Position numbers and translations under genes: made by a program. A DNA stretch of 64,000 nucleotides, taken from Hymenobacter gelipurpurascens (GTDB lineage: Bacteria; Bacteroidota; Bacteroidia; Cytophagales; Hymenobacteraceae). Below are positions 39,579 to 52,660 of the stretch, in pieces; position 1 is the stretch's first letter, and each line of letters begins with the position of its first letter. A model generated the notes under the pieces. The model saw only the letters and a program-made list of their open reading frames with translations. It was not told where the DNA came from and made no database searches. The stretch spans positions 620,001-684,000 of the forward strand of contig NZ_FYEW01000002.1 of the NCBI RefSeq assembly GCF_900187375.1, read 5' to 3'.

Positions 39579-39921
39579 GTAGAGTAGCTGTTGTTAGCTG
39601 GTGGCTTTTATCTGTCCGTTGGTTCCGCCAGTCTTAAGAGTGGTCGGAAAGAACGTAACAGTTCGACTCTGCGAAAAGTGCTCTGCGGGTCGGATAGGTA
39701 CGCCGCGCAGTAGTTTTCCGCCAGGTCTAGTAATCGAATGATTCAGAACCTGAATCAAGTTGCGGCCAACTTCTTCTAGGCCTATGTGTCGTTCTGACCA
39801 TATCTCGGAACGACGCCAGCAAATGTTGTTATCGGTTTCCCGAACCGCGGGTGTTCTAATTATAGAGGACTTGAAAAGTGGCTGCCGATACTTGCGCATC
39901 AGCAGCCACTACTTTCAAACC
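39579..39921. other. Long rpoB-rpoC spacer
   Basis: 343 bp without a credible gene. It holds a 9-bp hairpin (AGTGGCTGC at 39877-39885, GCAGCCACT at 39902-39910) just after rpoB, followed on the minus strand by TTTTC. A second inverted repeat pairs 39788-39794 with 39808-39814 (GTCGTTC/GAACGAC). The TAGGCC word occurs at 39777. I found no convincing TAnnTTTG element, so rpoC may depend on read-through or on an unusual promoter. Confidence 0.6.
39877..39910 (-). terminator. Attenuator-like hairpin after rpoB
   Basis: Nine paired bases with a 16-nt loop, about 12 nt after the rpoB stop, followed by CACTTTTC on the minus strand. Strength is uncertain. Confidence 0.5.
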
Positions 39922-43818
<3,897 letters not shown>

Positions 43819-43956
43819 CAATGTATGTGGGGTTAGGAAATGGATACAGAGAGAATCCATAACAGGGTAGATGCAGAGCCGCTACCTTGAAAAATATTTG
43901 GAAGTATTGGGCGCACGAAAGCGCAAAGCAGAACCTTGCGCTTCTGGCGTCCGTAG

Positions 43957-43982
43957 GCACGAAAAGCCGCAAAGCGGCGTGC
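43957..43982 (-). terminator. Hairpin in the rplL-rpoB spacer
   Basis: GCCGC-aaa-GCGGC (43966-43978) inside a GCACG/CGTGC outer pair, with CTTTTCG on the minus strand. With the 44016-44043 hairpin it may set the ratio of L12 to RpoB by attenuation, as known in E. coli. Confidence 0.55.
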
Positions 43983-44015
43983 AAACGAACTTCCGACTAG
44001 TTTGTTGCCTACAAA

Positions 44016-44043
44016 CAGGAAAAGACCTGGCTTAGTTGCCAGG
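44016..44043 (-). terminator. Terminator/attenuator of rplL
   Basis: CCTGGC-ttagtt-GCCAGG (44026-44043) followed by TCTTTTCC on the minus strand, about 40 nt after rplL. Confidence 0.6.
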
Positions 44044-44083
44044 CCTCTCCTTATTTGCTGGTTTTAAGAGCAGGCAGCAGAAA

Positions 44084-44461
44084 TTACTTAACTTCTACTT
44101 CAGCGCCGGCTTCTTCCAGTTGCTTTTTCAGCGACTCAGCTTCGTCTTTGGCAACACCTTCTTTCAGGGCCTTAGGAGCACCGTCAACCAGCTCTTTGGC
44201 TTCTTTCAGGCCAAGACCGGTCAGGTCTTTTACCAATTTCACAACAGCCAGTTTCTGACCACCAGCAGCCTTCAGGATCACGTCGAACGTGGTTTTTTCC
44301 TCAGGAGCATCAGCAGCAGCAGCGCCACCGCCAGCCATCATTACCGGAGCAGCAGCAGCAGGCTCAATGCCATACTCGTCTTTCAGGATAGTAGCCAGTT
44401 CGTTTACTTCTTTTACCGTCAGGCTAACGAGCTGCTCGGCGAATGCTTTCAAATCTGCCAT
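44084..44461 (-). CDS. rplL: 50S ribosomal protein L7/L12
   Basis: A 125-aa stalk protein: N-terminal dimerisation helix pair ([26 protein letters not shown]), Ala/Gly hinge (about 34-50, [18 protein letters not shown]), and the C-terminal domain [42 protein letters not shown]. It recruits translational GTPases. Confidence 0.98.
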   Translation of the reverse strand: MADLKAFAEQLVSLTVKEVNELATILKDEYGIEPAAAAPVMMAGGGAAAADAPEEKTTFDVILKAAGGQKLAVVKLVKDLTGLGLKEAKELVDGAPKALKEGVAKDEAESLKKQLEEAGAEVEVK

Positions 44462-44524
44462 TTCTGTAGATTGTTAAAAAGGGGGTTGTTGAAGGAAATT
44501 GAATTTGAAAAAGATGAGCAGCGG

Positions 44525-45079
44525 TTAGCCTGCAACCTCTTCTTTTTCGGAAAGCGTTTTGAGGATACCAGCCAGTTTGGTACCGCCGCTCGACAGAGCA
44601 GAGATAACATTTTTGGCAGGCGACTGAAGCAGACCGATAACTTCACCGATGAGCTCATTCTTGCCTTTCAGCGTGCTGAGGCTGCTGAGCTGGTTAGCAC
44701 CGATGTAGATGCCAGCATCTACATAAGCACCTTTCAGTGCAGGGCGGGGTTCTACGTTCTTACCGTAGTTCTGCGCCTTGTAGAAGTCTTGCAACAGTTT
44801 TGCCGGAGCATTACCTGACTCTTTTGAGAACAGGATACCCGACTGGCCTACAAGAGCAGCATCCATCTCCGAAGTGTCGGTACCGAGGGTATCAAGTGCC
44901 TTACGGATGAACGTATTCTTGTAAACTTTGAACTCCATGCCGCGGTTGAAGCACAGGCGACGGAATTCGTTGATTTTCGCCACCGACATTCCCGAAGCAT
45001 CGGCAATGTAGAACGCGTTGTGCGATTGGAACTTCTCGCTCAACTCGTCGACGAGGGCTTGTTTGTCTTCCCGGATCAT
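44525..45079 (-). CDS. rplJ: 50S ribosomal protein L10
   Basis: A 184-aa L10: MIREDKQALVDELSEKFQSHNAFYIADASGMSVAKINEFRRLCFNRGMEFKVYKNTFIRKAL, then the C-terminal helix that anchors L12 dimers. In E. coli the L10-L12 complex represses its own mRNA. It starts 19 nt after rplA. Confidence 0.98.
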   Translation of the reverse strand: MIREDKQALVDELSEKFQSHNAFYIADASGMSVAKINEFRRLCFNRGMEFKVYKNTFIRKALDTLGTDTSEMDAALVGQSGILFSKESGNAPAKLLQDFYKAQNYGKNVEPRPALKGAYVDAGIYIGANQLSSLSTLKGKNELIGEVIGLLQSPAKNVISALSSGGTKLAGILKTLSEKEEVAG

Positions 45080-45098
45080 ATCGTCGTGTTGATTAAAA

Positions 45099-45794
45099 TT
45101 ATGCGGAAGTTACCGACGTGTCAACCGGAACGGCAGGCGACATCGTGCTCGACAACGTGATGCTCTTGATGTACGTGCCTTTAGCAGAAGAAGGCTTCAG
45201 ACGAATCAGCGTCTGAATTACTTCAATAGCGTTTTCAGCAAGCTTCTGATCATCGAACGACACTTTGCCAACTGAACAGTGAATGATACCAGTCTTGTCA
45301 ACTTTGAAGTCGATTTTACCAGCTTTCACTTCTTGAACAGCTTTAGCTACATCGGTTGTTACCGTACCCGACTTAGGGTTAGGCATCAAACCACGTGGGC
45401 CAAGTACACGACCCAGACGACCAACTTTAGCCATTACTGATGGCATAGTGATGATTACGTCAATGTCAGTCCAACCCTTTTCGATCTTGGCGATATAGTC
45501 ATCCAGACCAACGAAATCAGCACCTGCTGCAGTAGCTTCGGCTTCTTTGTCAGCGGTAACCAAGGCCAGAACACGAACGGTTTTGCCAGTGCCATGGGGC
45601 AGCGTTGCTACGCCACGAACCATTTGGTCAGCTTTACGGGGATCCACGCCTAAACGAACGTCGATATCTACAGAAGCATCAAATTTGGTATAGGTAATAT
45701 CCTTTACCACTTTGGCAGCTTCTACCAGATTCCGAACTTCGGTTAGGTCATGCTTGGCAAGGGCTTCCTTGCGCTTTTTGCTTACTTGTGCCAT
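45099..45794 (-). CDS. rplA: 50S ribosomal protein L1
   Basis: A 231-aa L1: [41 protein letters not shown], then [29 protein letters not shown]. It forms the mobile L1 stalk by the E site. It starts 19 nt after rplK. Confidence 0.98.
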   Translation of the reverse strand: MAQVSKKRKEALAKHDLTEVRNLVEAAKVVKDITYTKFDASVDIDVRLGVDPRKADQMVRGVATLPHGTGKTVRVLALVTADKEAEATAAGADFVGLDDYIAKIEKGWTDIDVIITMPSVMAKVGRLGRVLGPRGLMPNPKSGTVTTDVAKAVQEVKAGKIDFKVDKTGIIHCSVGKVSFDDQKLAENAIEVIQTLIRLKPSSAKGTYIKSITLSSTMSPAVPVDTSVTSA

Positions 45795-45813
45795 GTCTTA
45801 CTCCGTCGTTAAA

Positions 45814-46257
45814 TTATTCAGCGAAAGGAGAAGTGCCTGACACAGTGATGCCCATGCTACGAGCCGTACCGGCTACCTGCAGCATTGCCGACTCCACTTT
45901 GAAAGCATTCAGGTCTGGCATCTTCGTCTCAGCGATGGTGCGTACCTGGTCCCATGACACAGAACCAACCTTGTTACGGTTAGGCTCTTTTGAACCGCTC
46001 TGAAGCTTAGCAGCCTCCATTAGGAGAACTGGCACCGGAGGAGTTTTTACAACGAAGTCGAATGACTTGTCGGTGTACATGGTGATGAGTACAGGACAAA
46101 CTTGGCCGGCCTTATCTTGGGTGCGAGCATTGAACTGCTTGCAAAATTCCATGATGTTAAGGCCTTTGCTACCAAGTGCAGGTCCAACCGGCGGCGCGGG
46201 GTTCGCGGCGCCTCCCTTTATCTGAAGCTTCAGATAACCTCTAATTTCCTTGGCCAT
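45814..46257 (-). CDS. rplK: 50S ribosomal protein L11
   Basis: A 147-aa L11 from the ATG at 46257: [51 protein letters not shown], then [29 protein letters not shown]. It forms the GTPase-associated centre, the thiostrepton site and the RelA-activation site. The frame is open 12 codons upstream without L11 similarity. Confidence 0.98.
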   Translation of the reverse strand: MAKEIRGYLKLQIKGGAANPAPPVGPALGSKGLNIMEFCKQFNARTQDKAGQVCPVLITMYTDKSFDFVVKTPPVPVLLMEAAKLQSGSKEPNRNKVGSVSWDQVRTIAETKMPDLNAFKVESAMLQVAGTARSMGITVSGTSPFAE

Positions 46258-46385
46258 TGAATTTGAAAGGCTTCGGACCCTGCATCGTAACACGCAGCAT
46301 CCTCAGTTTTTGATTGCTCCTAGTGGAAGCACCGCCAATCCGGAGCGGATAACTGGCGACGTTGCTTGCGCAAAATTTAGATTTA

Positions 46386-46427
46386 AAGCTTAGCACTCAG
46401 AGTCAGAAGATTCTAAGTGCTAAGCTT
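46386..46427 (-). terminator. Hairpin after nusG
   Basis: AAGCTTAGCACT / AGTGCTAAGCTT, 12-bp perfect arms with an 18-nt loop; the minus-strand downstream side reads TTTAAATCTAAATTTTG, a modest T-tract. A possible partial break between nusG and rplK. Confidence 0.6.
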
Positions 46428-46444
46428 CACGCTCTATCTTCAGC

Positions 46445-47011
46445 TTATGATTCTTTTTCGACCTGCGTGTAGCTGAGCTCCATTGGAGTACTACGGCCAA
46501 ATATTTTTACGATAACGTTGAGTTTTTTACGCTCTTCGAAAACCTCTGAAACTGTACCCGACATACCGGCGAAACCGCCATCTACAATCTTTACCAGTTC
46601 GTTTACTACGAAAGGAGTTTCGAGAGTAGCTGTTTGTTCTTCTGCTTCGTCCACGATACCGAGTATTCGGTTCACTTCTGAAATATGCAGTGGAACAGGC
46701 TTAGTATTCTGATTGGCCGCCTTGCCTTCTTTATCACTCAGGAAACCGATTACACCAGGTGTGCTAGTGATAATGTGGTCTACTTCTCCGTGGGTCAGAT
46801 CAGCATGGATGATGATGTAGCCAGGATACAGGTTCCGTTCGCGTACACGCTTCTTGCCGTTGCGCATTTCGAACACCTTCTCTACCGGAATCAGTACCTG
46901 AGGCACTAAATCAGAAAGACCATGACGGCCGATTTCTGTTTCCAAGTAAGTTTTGGCTTTCTTCTCTTGTCCGCTAACTGAGCGGACTACATACCACTTT
47001 AATTCGCCCAT
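46445..47011 (-). CDS. nusG: Transcription termination/antitermination factor NusG
   Basis: A 188-aa NusG: N-terminal domain WYVVRSVSGQEKKAKTYLETEI, NLYPGYIIIHADL, TPGVIGFLSD, and a C-terminal KOW domain (FVVNELVKIVDGGFAGMSGTVSEVFEERKKLNVIVKIFGRSTPMEL). It binds RNA polymerase beta' and links it to S10 or Rho. It lies 21 nt after secE. Confidence 0.97.
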   Translation of the reverse strand: MGELKWYVVRSVSGQEKKAKTYLETEIGRHGLSDLVPQVLIPVEKVFEMRNGKKRVRERNLYPGYIIIHADLTHGEVDHIITSTPGVIGFLSDKEGKAANQNTKPVPLHISEVNRILGIVDEAEEQTATLETPFVVNELVKIVDGGFAGMSGTVSEVFEERKKLNVIVKIFGRSTPMELSYTQVEKES

Positions 47012-47032
47012 TGTCGTCGTGTATTCTGCCGC

Positions 47033-47227
47033 TTACCGGAACGAAGTATAAAACGCCTCTAGGCTTTTGCTGAACGCCACATCCATAACGCCAACTACCG
47101 CAGCAAACAGAAGAGACCCTAGTAATACTAGGCCAGCACTCTTTTGCAGTTCTTCAAGAGAAGGCCACGTTACTTTGTAACGCATCTCCTCAGAGGTCTC
47201 GCGGAAATAGTTTGTCAGCTTACTCAT
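47033..47227 (-). CDS. secE: Preprotein translocase subunit SecE
   Basis: A 64-aa minimal SecE: amphipathic helix (TNYFRETSEEMRYKVTWPSLEELQKSAG) followed by one membrane span (about 31-52, LVLLGSLLFAAVVGVMDVAF). The W-P-S motif is conserved. It clamps SecY, encoded at 17606-18925. It lies between tRNA-Trp and nusG. Confidence 0.96.
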   Translation of the reverse strand: MSKLTNYFRETSEEMRYKVTWPSLEELQKSAGLVLLGSLLFAAVVGVMDVAFSKSLEAFYTSFR

Positions 47228-47280
47228 GATGCGGCACCGGTTAGGCTTGGTAGGTGCGGCTGCACTGGCAGCCTTATTTA

Positions 47281-47354
47281 TGGCACGGGCGGAGAGATTC
47301 GAACTCCCATCAAAGGTTTTGGAGACCTCTATTCTACCCTTGAACTACGCCCGT
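47281..47354 (-). tRNA. trnW: tRNA-Trp (CCA anticodon)
   Basis: Cloverleaf read on the minus strand: acceptor ACGGGCG/CGCCCGT, anticodon loop CTCCAAA on an AGGT/ACCT stem, T-loop TTCGAAT, discriminator G and an encoded 3' CCA. G73 and the CCA anticodon identify Trp. It lies 53 nt upstream of secE. Confidence 0.97.
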
Positions 47355-47392
47355 GTATGCGTCCCTACCCGTCAAGGTGCTGGATTGGGACT

Positions 47393-47424
47393 GCAAATGT
47401 ACTGAAGTGTTTAGACAAAACAAA
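47393..47424 (-). promoter_or_regulatory. Promoter of tRNA-Trp-secE-nusG
   Basis: -7 TACATTTGC (47401-47393) and -33 TTTG (47424-47421) with a 19-nt spacer. The -33 element overlaps the T-tract and last stem bases of the tuf terminator. Confidence 0.8.
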
Positions 47425-47454
47425 TCCGCCCCCGAAAAATATCGAGGGCGGATT
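47411..47454 (-). terminator. Terminator of tuf
   Basis: AATCCGCCCCCG / CGAGGGCGGATT (one mismatch) with an 8-nt loop, then TTTGTTTTG on the minus strand. Confidence 0.88.
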
Positions 47455-47472
47455 GTCTTATTCTAGCAGAAA

Positions 47473-48660
47473 CTAGTCGAGGATTTCAGTAACCTGACCA
47501 GCACCTACGGTACGGCCACCTTCGCGGATAGCGAAACGCAGACCTTTCTCCATAGCTACCGAGTTGATCAACTCAACCGAGATAGTTACGTTGTCGCCAG
47601 GCATTACCATTTCCACGCCTTCGCCCAGCGAGATGATGCCGGTTACGTCGGTGGTGCGGAAATAGAACTGGGGACGGTAGTTGTTGAAGAACGGCGTGTG
47701 ACGGCCACCTTCTTCTTTCGACAGCACGTACACCTCAGCTTTGAACTTCTGGTGAGGCTTAACTGAACCCGGCTTGCAAATAACCATACCACGACGGATG
47801 GCTTCTTTTTCAATACCGCGGAGCAGAAGACCTACGTTGTCGCCAGCTTCACCACGGTCAAGGATTTTGCGGAACATCTCAACACCAGTTACGGTCGACT
47901 TGAGGTTCTCAGCACCCATACCGAGGATTTCTACTTGCTCACCCGAGTTGATGATACCACGCTCGATACGGCCGGTAGCAACCGTTCCACGACCCGTGAT
48001 AGAGAACACGTCCTCTACTGGCATCAGGAAGGGCAGGTCAGTCAGACGAGCAGGAATTGGAATATAGCTATCAACTGCAGCCATCAGCTCCTCAATCTTG
48101 GGAACCCAGTTAGCGTCGCCGTTCAAGCCACCCAAAGCCGAGCCTTGGATAACTGGAATGTTGTCGCCGTCGAAGTCGTAGAACGAGAGCAGCTCACGGA
48201 TTTCCATTTCCACCAGCTCGAGCAGCTCGGGATCATCCACCATGTCCACTTTGTTCATGAACACTACTAGCTGAGGTACACCTACCTGACGAGCGAGCAG
48301 GATGTGCTCACGAGTCTGGGGCATTGGACCGTCGGTAGCAGCAACCACGAGGATAGCGCCGTCCATCTGGGCAGCACCCGTCACCATGTTCTTCACATAG
48401 TCAGCGTGACCAGGGCAGTCAACGTGAGCGTAGTGACGGTTTTCGGTAGCGTACTCAACGTGCGAGGTGTTGATCGTGATACCACGCTCTTTTTCTTCGG
48501 GAGCGTTGTCGATCGACGAGAAGTCACGCTTAGCGGCCAGACCTTTGTTCGCCAGAACCATGGTGATTGCAGCGGTCAGGGTGGTTTTGCCGTGGTCGAC
48601 GTGCCCGATCGTACCGATGTTCACGTGCGGCTTGGAACGATCAAAATTTTCTTTGGCCAT
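47473..48660 (-). CDS. tuf: Elongation factor Tu
   Basis: A 395-aa EF-Tu: G1 [11 protein letters not shown]2 region [13 protein letters not shown]3 [13 protein letters not shown]4 NKVDMVDD, and domains II-III ([28 protein letters not shown]). It delivers aminoacyl-tRNA to the A site. This is the only tuf in the window; the fusA-rpsJ junction carries none. Three tRNA genes precede it on the same strand. Confidence 0.98.
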   Translation of the reverse strand: MAKENFDRSKPHVNIGTIGHVDHGKTTLTAAITMVLANKGLAAKRDFSSIDNAPEEKERGITINTSHVEYATENRHYAHVDCPGHADYVKNMVTGAAQMDGAILVVAATDGPMPQTREHILLARQVGVPQLVVFMNKVDMVDDPELLELVEMEIRELLSFYDFDGDNIPVIQGSALGGLNGDANWVPKIEELMAAVDSYIPIPARLTDLPFLMPVEDVFSITGRGTVATGRIERGIINSGEQVEILGMGAENLKSTVTGVEMFRKILDRGEAGDNVGLLLRGIEKEAIRRGMVICKPGSVKPHQKFKAEVYVLSKEEGGRHTPFFNNYRPQFYFRTTDVTGIISLGEGVEMVMPGDNVTISVELINSVAMEKGLRFAIREGGRTVGAGQVTEILD

Positions 48661-48784
48661 TGTAACAGAGATTAAGAGACTTTGAAGTAAAGAGGGGGAA
48701 AAACGTAATGTGGCTATACTGCAAGAAAGCGAAACGCAGCTCCGTTTAGTGAGGACTGCACGTCGCTTTACTTGTCTGACAGAT

Positions 48785-48813
48785 CCAACCGAATAGTCTA
48801 GCTATTCCGTTGG
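48785..48813 (-). repeat. Inverted repeat between tRNA-Thr and tuf
   Basis: CCAACCGAATAG / CTATTCCGTTGG (11 of 12 paired) with a 5-nt loop, in the 167-nt leader of tuf. It may be a processing site between the tRNAs and the mRNA (inference). Confidence 0.5.
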
Positions 48814-48827
48814 TGTTCGTAATTCTG

Positions 48828-48899
<72 letters not shown>

Positions 48900-48916
48900 T
48901 TATGCTTTGAATTTAG

Positions 48917-48925
48917 GCAAAGATA
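48917..48925 (-). promoter_or_regulatory. Possible promoter of tRNA-Thr-tuf
   Basis: TATCTTTGC is a full -7 match 17 nt before tRNA-Thr, but no -33 element is found within 17-23 nt. Confidence 0.5.
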
Positions 48926-48984
48926 CGCCAGCGAAAGATATTTATCCCGGATGGACAATCTAACACCAGTGAAACCTTACACTG

Positions 48985-49057
48985 AGCGGGAGACGAGGTT
49001 CGAACCCGCGACCTGCAGCTTGGAAGGCTGCCGCTCTACCAACTGAGCTACTCCCGC
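48985..49057 (-). tRNA. trnG: tRNA-Gly (TCC anticodon)
   Basis: Acceptor GCGGGAG/CTCCCGC, anticodon loop CTTCCAA on GCAGC/GCTGC, T-loop TTCGAAC, discriminator T, no encoded CCA. Confidence 0.97.
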
Positions 49058-49128
49058 GTAACTGAACCAACAAAAACAATCTGCAAGCCATACGTCTTGC
49101 CCGCCGTTTTCTATTCGTTCATATGCTG

Positions 49129-49208
49129 TGGGGGCGAAAGGACTCGAACCTTTGAACCCGAAGGAGGTGAGTTACAGTCACCCGCAATTGCCGCTATGCG
49201 ACGCCCCC
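49129..49208 (-). tRNA. trnY: tRNA-Tyr (GTA anticodon)
   Basis: Acceptor GGGGGCG/CGCCCCC, anticodon loop CTGTAAC on GGTGA/TCACC, a long variable arm as in type II tRNAs, T-arm AAAGG-TTCGAGT-CCTTT, discriminator A, no encoded CCA. First of the three tRNAs ahead of tuf. Confidence 0.96.
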
Positions 49209-49290
49209 AGTTTATGTATTCCTCTGCCTGTTGCAAAGAAACCCTCCGATCATTCCAGTGGCATAGGCCGTTCGGGTTGTGATTGGAGCT

Positions 49291-49321
49291 GCAAAATTAG
49301 GGGCTTTATGATGTAAGTCAA
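49291..49321 (-). promoter_or_regulatory. Promoter of the tRNA-Tyr-Gly-Thr-tuf cluster
   Basis: -7 TAATTTTG (49299-49292) followed by C, and -33 TTG (49321-49319), spacer 19 nt. An excellent consensus match about 83 nt before tRNA-Tyr. Confidence 0.85.
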
Positions 49322-49457
49322 GCCTTCCGGCAAAAAGGTTTCTACTTTTTTCTTCATTGCCTTGATGCACAAACCGCATTTTGCACTACAAACAGCTGAT
49401 TATCTATGAAAAGCAAGCCCTAGGCCTCCCTAACTTCACCACGAAAAAAAATCTAGT

Positions 49458-52058
49458 TTACTGAATTAAGCTATAGATTGAAGTCAGTCGCTCGTCCTTT
49501 TCCTTTGCTCTAATGTCTTGCAGGGTCGTTTTCAGGACTGGCATACTCCCTACTAATTCGTTCAACCCTTTGTAGGCCCCCAAGCGCACGTAGTACATAG
49601 GATGGGTACGTGCCAGCGTTTCGAGCCGTTGTATTCCTTTTTCCCGCTCAATGGGCGGCATCCGCTGCATAAGGGTGCCAAAGTTTTCTAATAAGGTGTA
49701 CAACACTTCGCTTGGGGCATCTTTGCTCTTATTTAGGAACCATTGGTACTGATCAGCAGTGCCATTGAGCGCGTAATAATTGGAGAGAGCCGTTAGCAGT
49801 GCCGCATTCTTGGTATCCTGAAGGGCATTGATATACTCGCGAGTTGCTACAGTAGGGGCTTTTGCCAAGGCGTCTACTGCAGCTCCAACTACCAGATAAG
49901 AACTATCTCGCAGCGCCGCAGAATACACTTCATTGAAATCTTCATTTGGGAAGGAAGCCAAAGTGCCAATTGCCGTAGCCCGAACAACTCCTTTTTTCTC
50001 ATTCAGAGCTACTCGCTGAATTTCCTTGCGAATGGCGTTGCCTTCAGAGCCTTTGTACCGGCGTAGGCCCTCCAGAGCAGCTTGCCGGATAGCCCAGAAG
50101 TTATCAGTCAGAGCATTTCGGAATAGTGCGCTTACACCCAAGTCAGCTGTTTTGCTGCGTAGGCCATCTATGGCTTCGTATTTCTGCAAATAGTTGCGGG
50201 CATGATAATACTGGTAAACCAGTTCTTCTTGGGTACGCTCTTCGTCTATCTGGGCCAACAGAATACCATCACTATCAAACTTCACCAAGCTAGGCCTCTG
50301 CATAGCAGGCAGACGAAATGTTTGGTCGGCCTTCGTTACTACTATACGGTGGTCGGTGGGCTGGTTGTTAGCCCAAGTAGTAACGGTGACTGGCAGGCGA
50401 AACACGGGCTGGAACAACGTGTCTTGGACTTGTTGTACCCGTAGAGCGACCTGGCCGTTGTCGTAGCTATGGGTGACGCGCAACTCTGGGTGGCCGCGCT
50501 GCATAAACCACTGGTCGAAAAACCACATGAGGTCTTCGCCAGTGACCTCCTCAAAAGCCAGACGCAGCTTAGCTATTTCAGAAGCCGAAAACTTGTTTTG
50601 CGTCAGGTAGCGATTAAGCGCCGCGAAGAAGGCTTCATCGCCAACTTGATTGCGCAGCATATGCAGCACTCGCCCTCCTTTATCGTAGGAGTGACGGTCA
50701 AACATATCCTCCCTATTGGCATAGCGGTACCGAATTAGTGGCTCACGCTTAGTTTGGGCCTCCTGCAAGTAATTGCGGAGTTTGGTTTGTTGCACTAGGC
50801 CAGCTGCATCGGCACCATACTTTTGCTCAGCCCAGAGAAGTTCTGAATAGTCAGCAAACGACTCGTTCAAGGGCAGGTTAGACCATGACTCCGAGGTGAC
50901 ATAGTCGCCAAACCACTGGTGGAACAGCTCGTGAGCAATTACGGCTTCTGTTTCGTAGGTGACATCAGGCAGCTCGCGGTTAGTAAACTGCACCAATTGT
51001 TCCTGAATTGTAGTTGCAGAGGTATTTTCCATGGCCCCCGACACGAAGTCGTGCACGGCCACCTGCGAGTACTTTTCCCAAGGAAAATCAACTCCAAGCT
51101 TCTTGGAGAAGAAGTCCATCATGGCGGGTGTATTGCCAAAAATCTGCTTGGCTGTGTGCTGATATGACGGATCGACGTAGTAATTGACCGTTTTATTCCG
51201 CCAAGTGTCGGCAACCACGGCAAAGTCGCCGGCGGCTAGCATGGTTAGGTAGGGCGCAGCTGGCAAGATTTGCTTCCAAACATCGGTGCGAGTTCCATCC
51301 GGATTCCGCTGGGAAGAAGTCAGTAGGCCATTAGAAAGGGTCTTTAGGCCACTTTCTACCGTGATACTGATTTCCTGCGTCATCCGCTGGTTGGGCTTGT
51401 CAATAGTTGGAAACCAACACGAACTAGCTTCCGATTCTCCTTGTGTCCAGACTTGCCGGGGTTTGGTCTTATCGGTACCGAGCGGGTTAATGAAGTATAG
51501 CCCTTTGTCGCCGGTGATGGCCTCGCTGCCACCAGTAGAGGGCAACTCATTAGGCTTTGCTATGTACTGAATGCGGACTTGGTAAAGCTCCGTGCGGGTG
51601 TAAGACCGATCTAGGGCGATGTTCAGACGCTTTTTATCGTAGCTAAATTTAAGGTCTTTGCCCTTTTTGGAGGGGCCGTTTACCAGCTCCACGCTCTTTA
51701 TGTCAAAGCCTTTCGCATCGAGCGTTAACTGTGACTGAGGATAGAAGTGAGGCCTTACAGTGAGGGTAGCAGTTCCTAGCAGCCACTGCTTGGCCCAATC
51801 GAAGCGAACATCCAGCTTGGTATCCAGCAGATCATGAACGATGGCAGCAGCCGGTTGCACAGGATTGGTAGGAGGCAACCAGTTAGGAACGGGTAGCTGA
51901 GCGGGTATCGAAGATGGAGCTGCCTGGGCAGGAGCGACTGTTTTTTTGCGGGCTGCTGGTTTGGCAGTAGCTGCGCCCGACGGCTTAACCGTTTGAGCCG
52001 GAGCCATTACATAACAGGTCAGAATCAGGCTGAGAGCACCGAGGACCGGATATTTCAT
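49458..52058 (-). CDS. M1-family zinc aminopeptidase
   Basis: An 866-aa secreted protein from the ATG at 52058 (MKYPVLGALSLILTCYVMAPAQ is the signal peptide; another ATG lies 4 codons upstream). After an Ala/Pro/Lys linker comes the M1 N-terminal beta domain, then the catalytic domain with GAMEN (about 341-345) and the zinc motif HELFH (about 376-380) with the distal Glu in NESFADYSE. A HEAT-like helical domain follows (from about 620). It removes N-terminal residues from peptides in the periplasm. It stands alone, divergent from the biotin carrier gene. Confidence 0.93.
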   Translation of the reverse strand: MKYPVLGALSLILTCYVMAPAQTVKPSGAATAKPAARKKTVAPAQAAPSSIPAQLPVPNWLPPTNPVQPAAAIVHDLLDTKLDVRFDWAKQWLLGTATLTVRPHFYPQSQLTLDAKGFDIKSVELVNGPSKKGKDLKFSYDKKRLNIALDRSYTRTELYQVRIQYIAKPNELPSTGGSEAITGDKGLYFINPLGTDKTKPRQVWTQGESEASSCWFPTIDKPNQRMTQEISITVESGLKTLSNGLLTSSQRNPDGTRTDVWKQILPAAPYLTMLAAGDFAVVADTWRNKTVNYYVDPSYQHTAKQIFGNTPAMMDFFSKKLGVDFPWEKYSQVAVHDFVSGAMENTSATTIQEQLVQFTNRELPDVTYETEAVIAHELFHQWFGDYVTSESWSNLPLNESFADYSELLWAEQKYGADAAGLVQQTKLRNYLQEAQTKREPLIRYRYANREDMFDRHSYDKGGRVLHMLRNQVGDEAFFAALNRYLTQNKFSASEIAKLRLAFEEVTGEDLMWFFDQWFMQRGHPELRVTHSYDNGQVALRVQQVQDTLFQPVFRLPVTVTTWANNQPTDHRIVVTKADQTFRLPAMQRPSLVKFDSDGILLAQIDEERTQEELVYQYYHARNYLQKYEAIDGLRSKTADLGVSALFRNALTDNFWAIRQAALEGLRRYKGSEGNAIRKEIQRVALNEKKGVVRATAIGTLASFPNEDFNEVYSAALRDSSYLVVGAAVDALAKAPTVATREYINALQDTKNAALLTALSNYYALNGTADQYQWFLNKSKDAPSEVLYTLLENFGTLMQRMPPIEREKGIQRLETLARTHPMYYVRLGAYKGLNELVGSMPVLKTTLQDIRAKEKDERLTSIYSLIQ

Positions 52059-52156
52059 GTAGGAAATCAATAGGGGATTGAAGGGTCAAGTTCCGAATTT
52101 ATTTCAGATTTGACCTATCTTTAAGCCCTTTTCCGCCCCACCCTGCCCTCTCTCCC

Positions 52157-52660
52157 ATGCTACAGGTACGTACTGGTCCCGATCAACTCTGGGACATCGA
52201 TTACCGCTCCGGCGGACCTATTACCGTGAATGGCCAAGCCTTTGAGTGGGACCTGGCTGCTTTGGGAGATGGTTGTTATCATATCCTGTACGCGGGAAAA
52301 TCGTTTGCCGCAGAGCTGCTCTCCGTGGAATACCAGACCAAAACGCTGGTGCTAAAACTGAACGGGCAACGCATGGAGCTGCAGGCCAAAGATCGGTTTG
52401 ATCTGCTGCTCGATAAGTTGGGCATGAGCAATACGGCGGCCAGCAAAGTCAATGAGTTAAAAGCCCCTATGCCTGGCCTTATCGTTGATATCCGCGTAAG
52501 CCAAGGACAAGTTGTGCAGAAAGGAGACCCATTGCTGGTACTGGAAGCTATGAAGATGGAGAACATCCTGAAAGCGCCCGGTGAAGGCACCATTTCCGCC
52601 ATCAAGGTAAATCTGCGCGACAACGTAACGAAGGGCCAAGTACTGATTCAGTTCAGCTAG
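52157..52660 (+). CDS. Biotin carboxyl carrier protein-like protein
   Basis: A 167-aa protein with an N-terminal domain of about 85 residues and a C-terminal biotinyl domain: APMPGLIVDIRVSQGQVVQKGDPLLVLEAMKMENILKAPGEGTI. The lysine of AMKM is the biotin attachment site. In Bacteroidota such proteins serve acetyl- or propionyl-CoA carboxylase; the carboxylase genes are not in the window. It precedes pyrH but a promoter lies between them, so it may be a separate unit. Confidence 0.9.
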   Translation: MLQVRTGPDQLWDIDYRSGGPITVNGQAFEWDLAALGDGCYHILYAGKSFAAELLSVEYQTKTLVLKLNGQRMELQAKDRFDLLLDKLGMSNTAASKVNELKAPMPGLIVDIRVSQGQVVQKGDPLLVLEAMKMENILKAPGEGTISAIKVNLRDNVTKGQVLIQFS

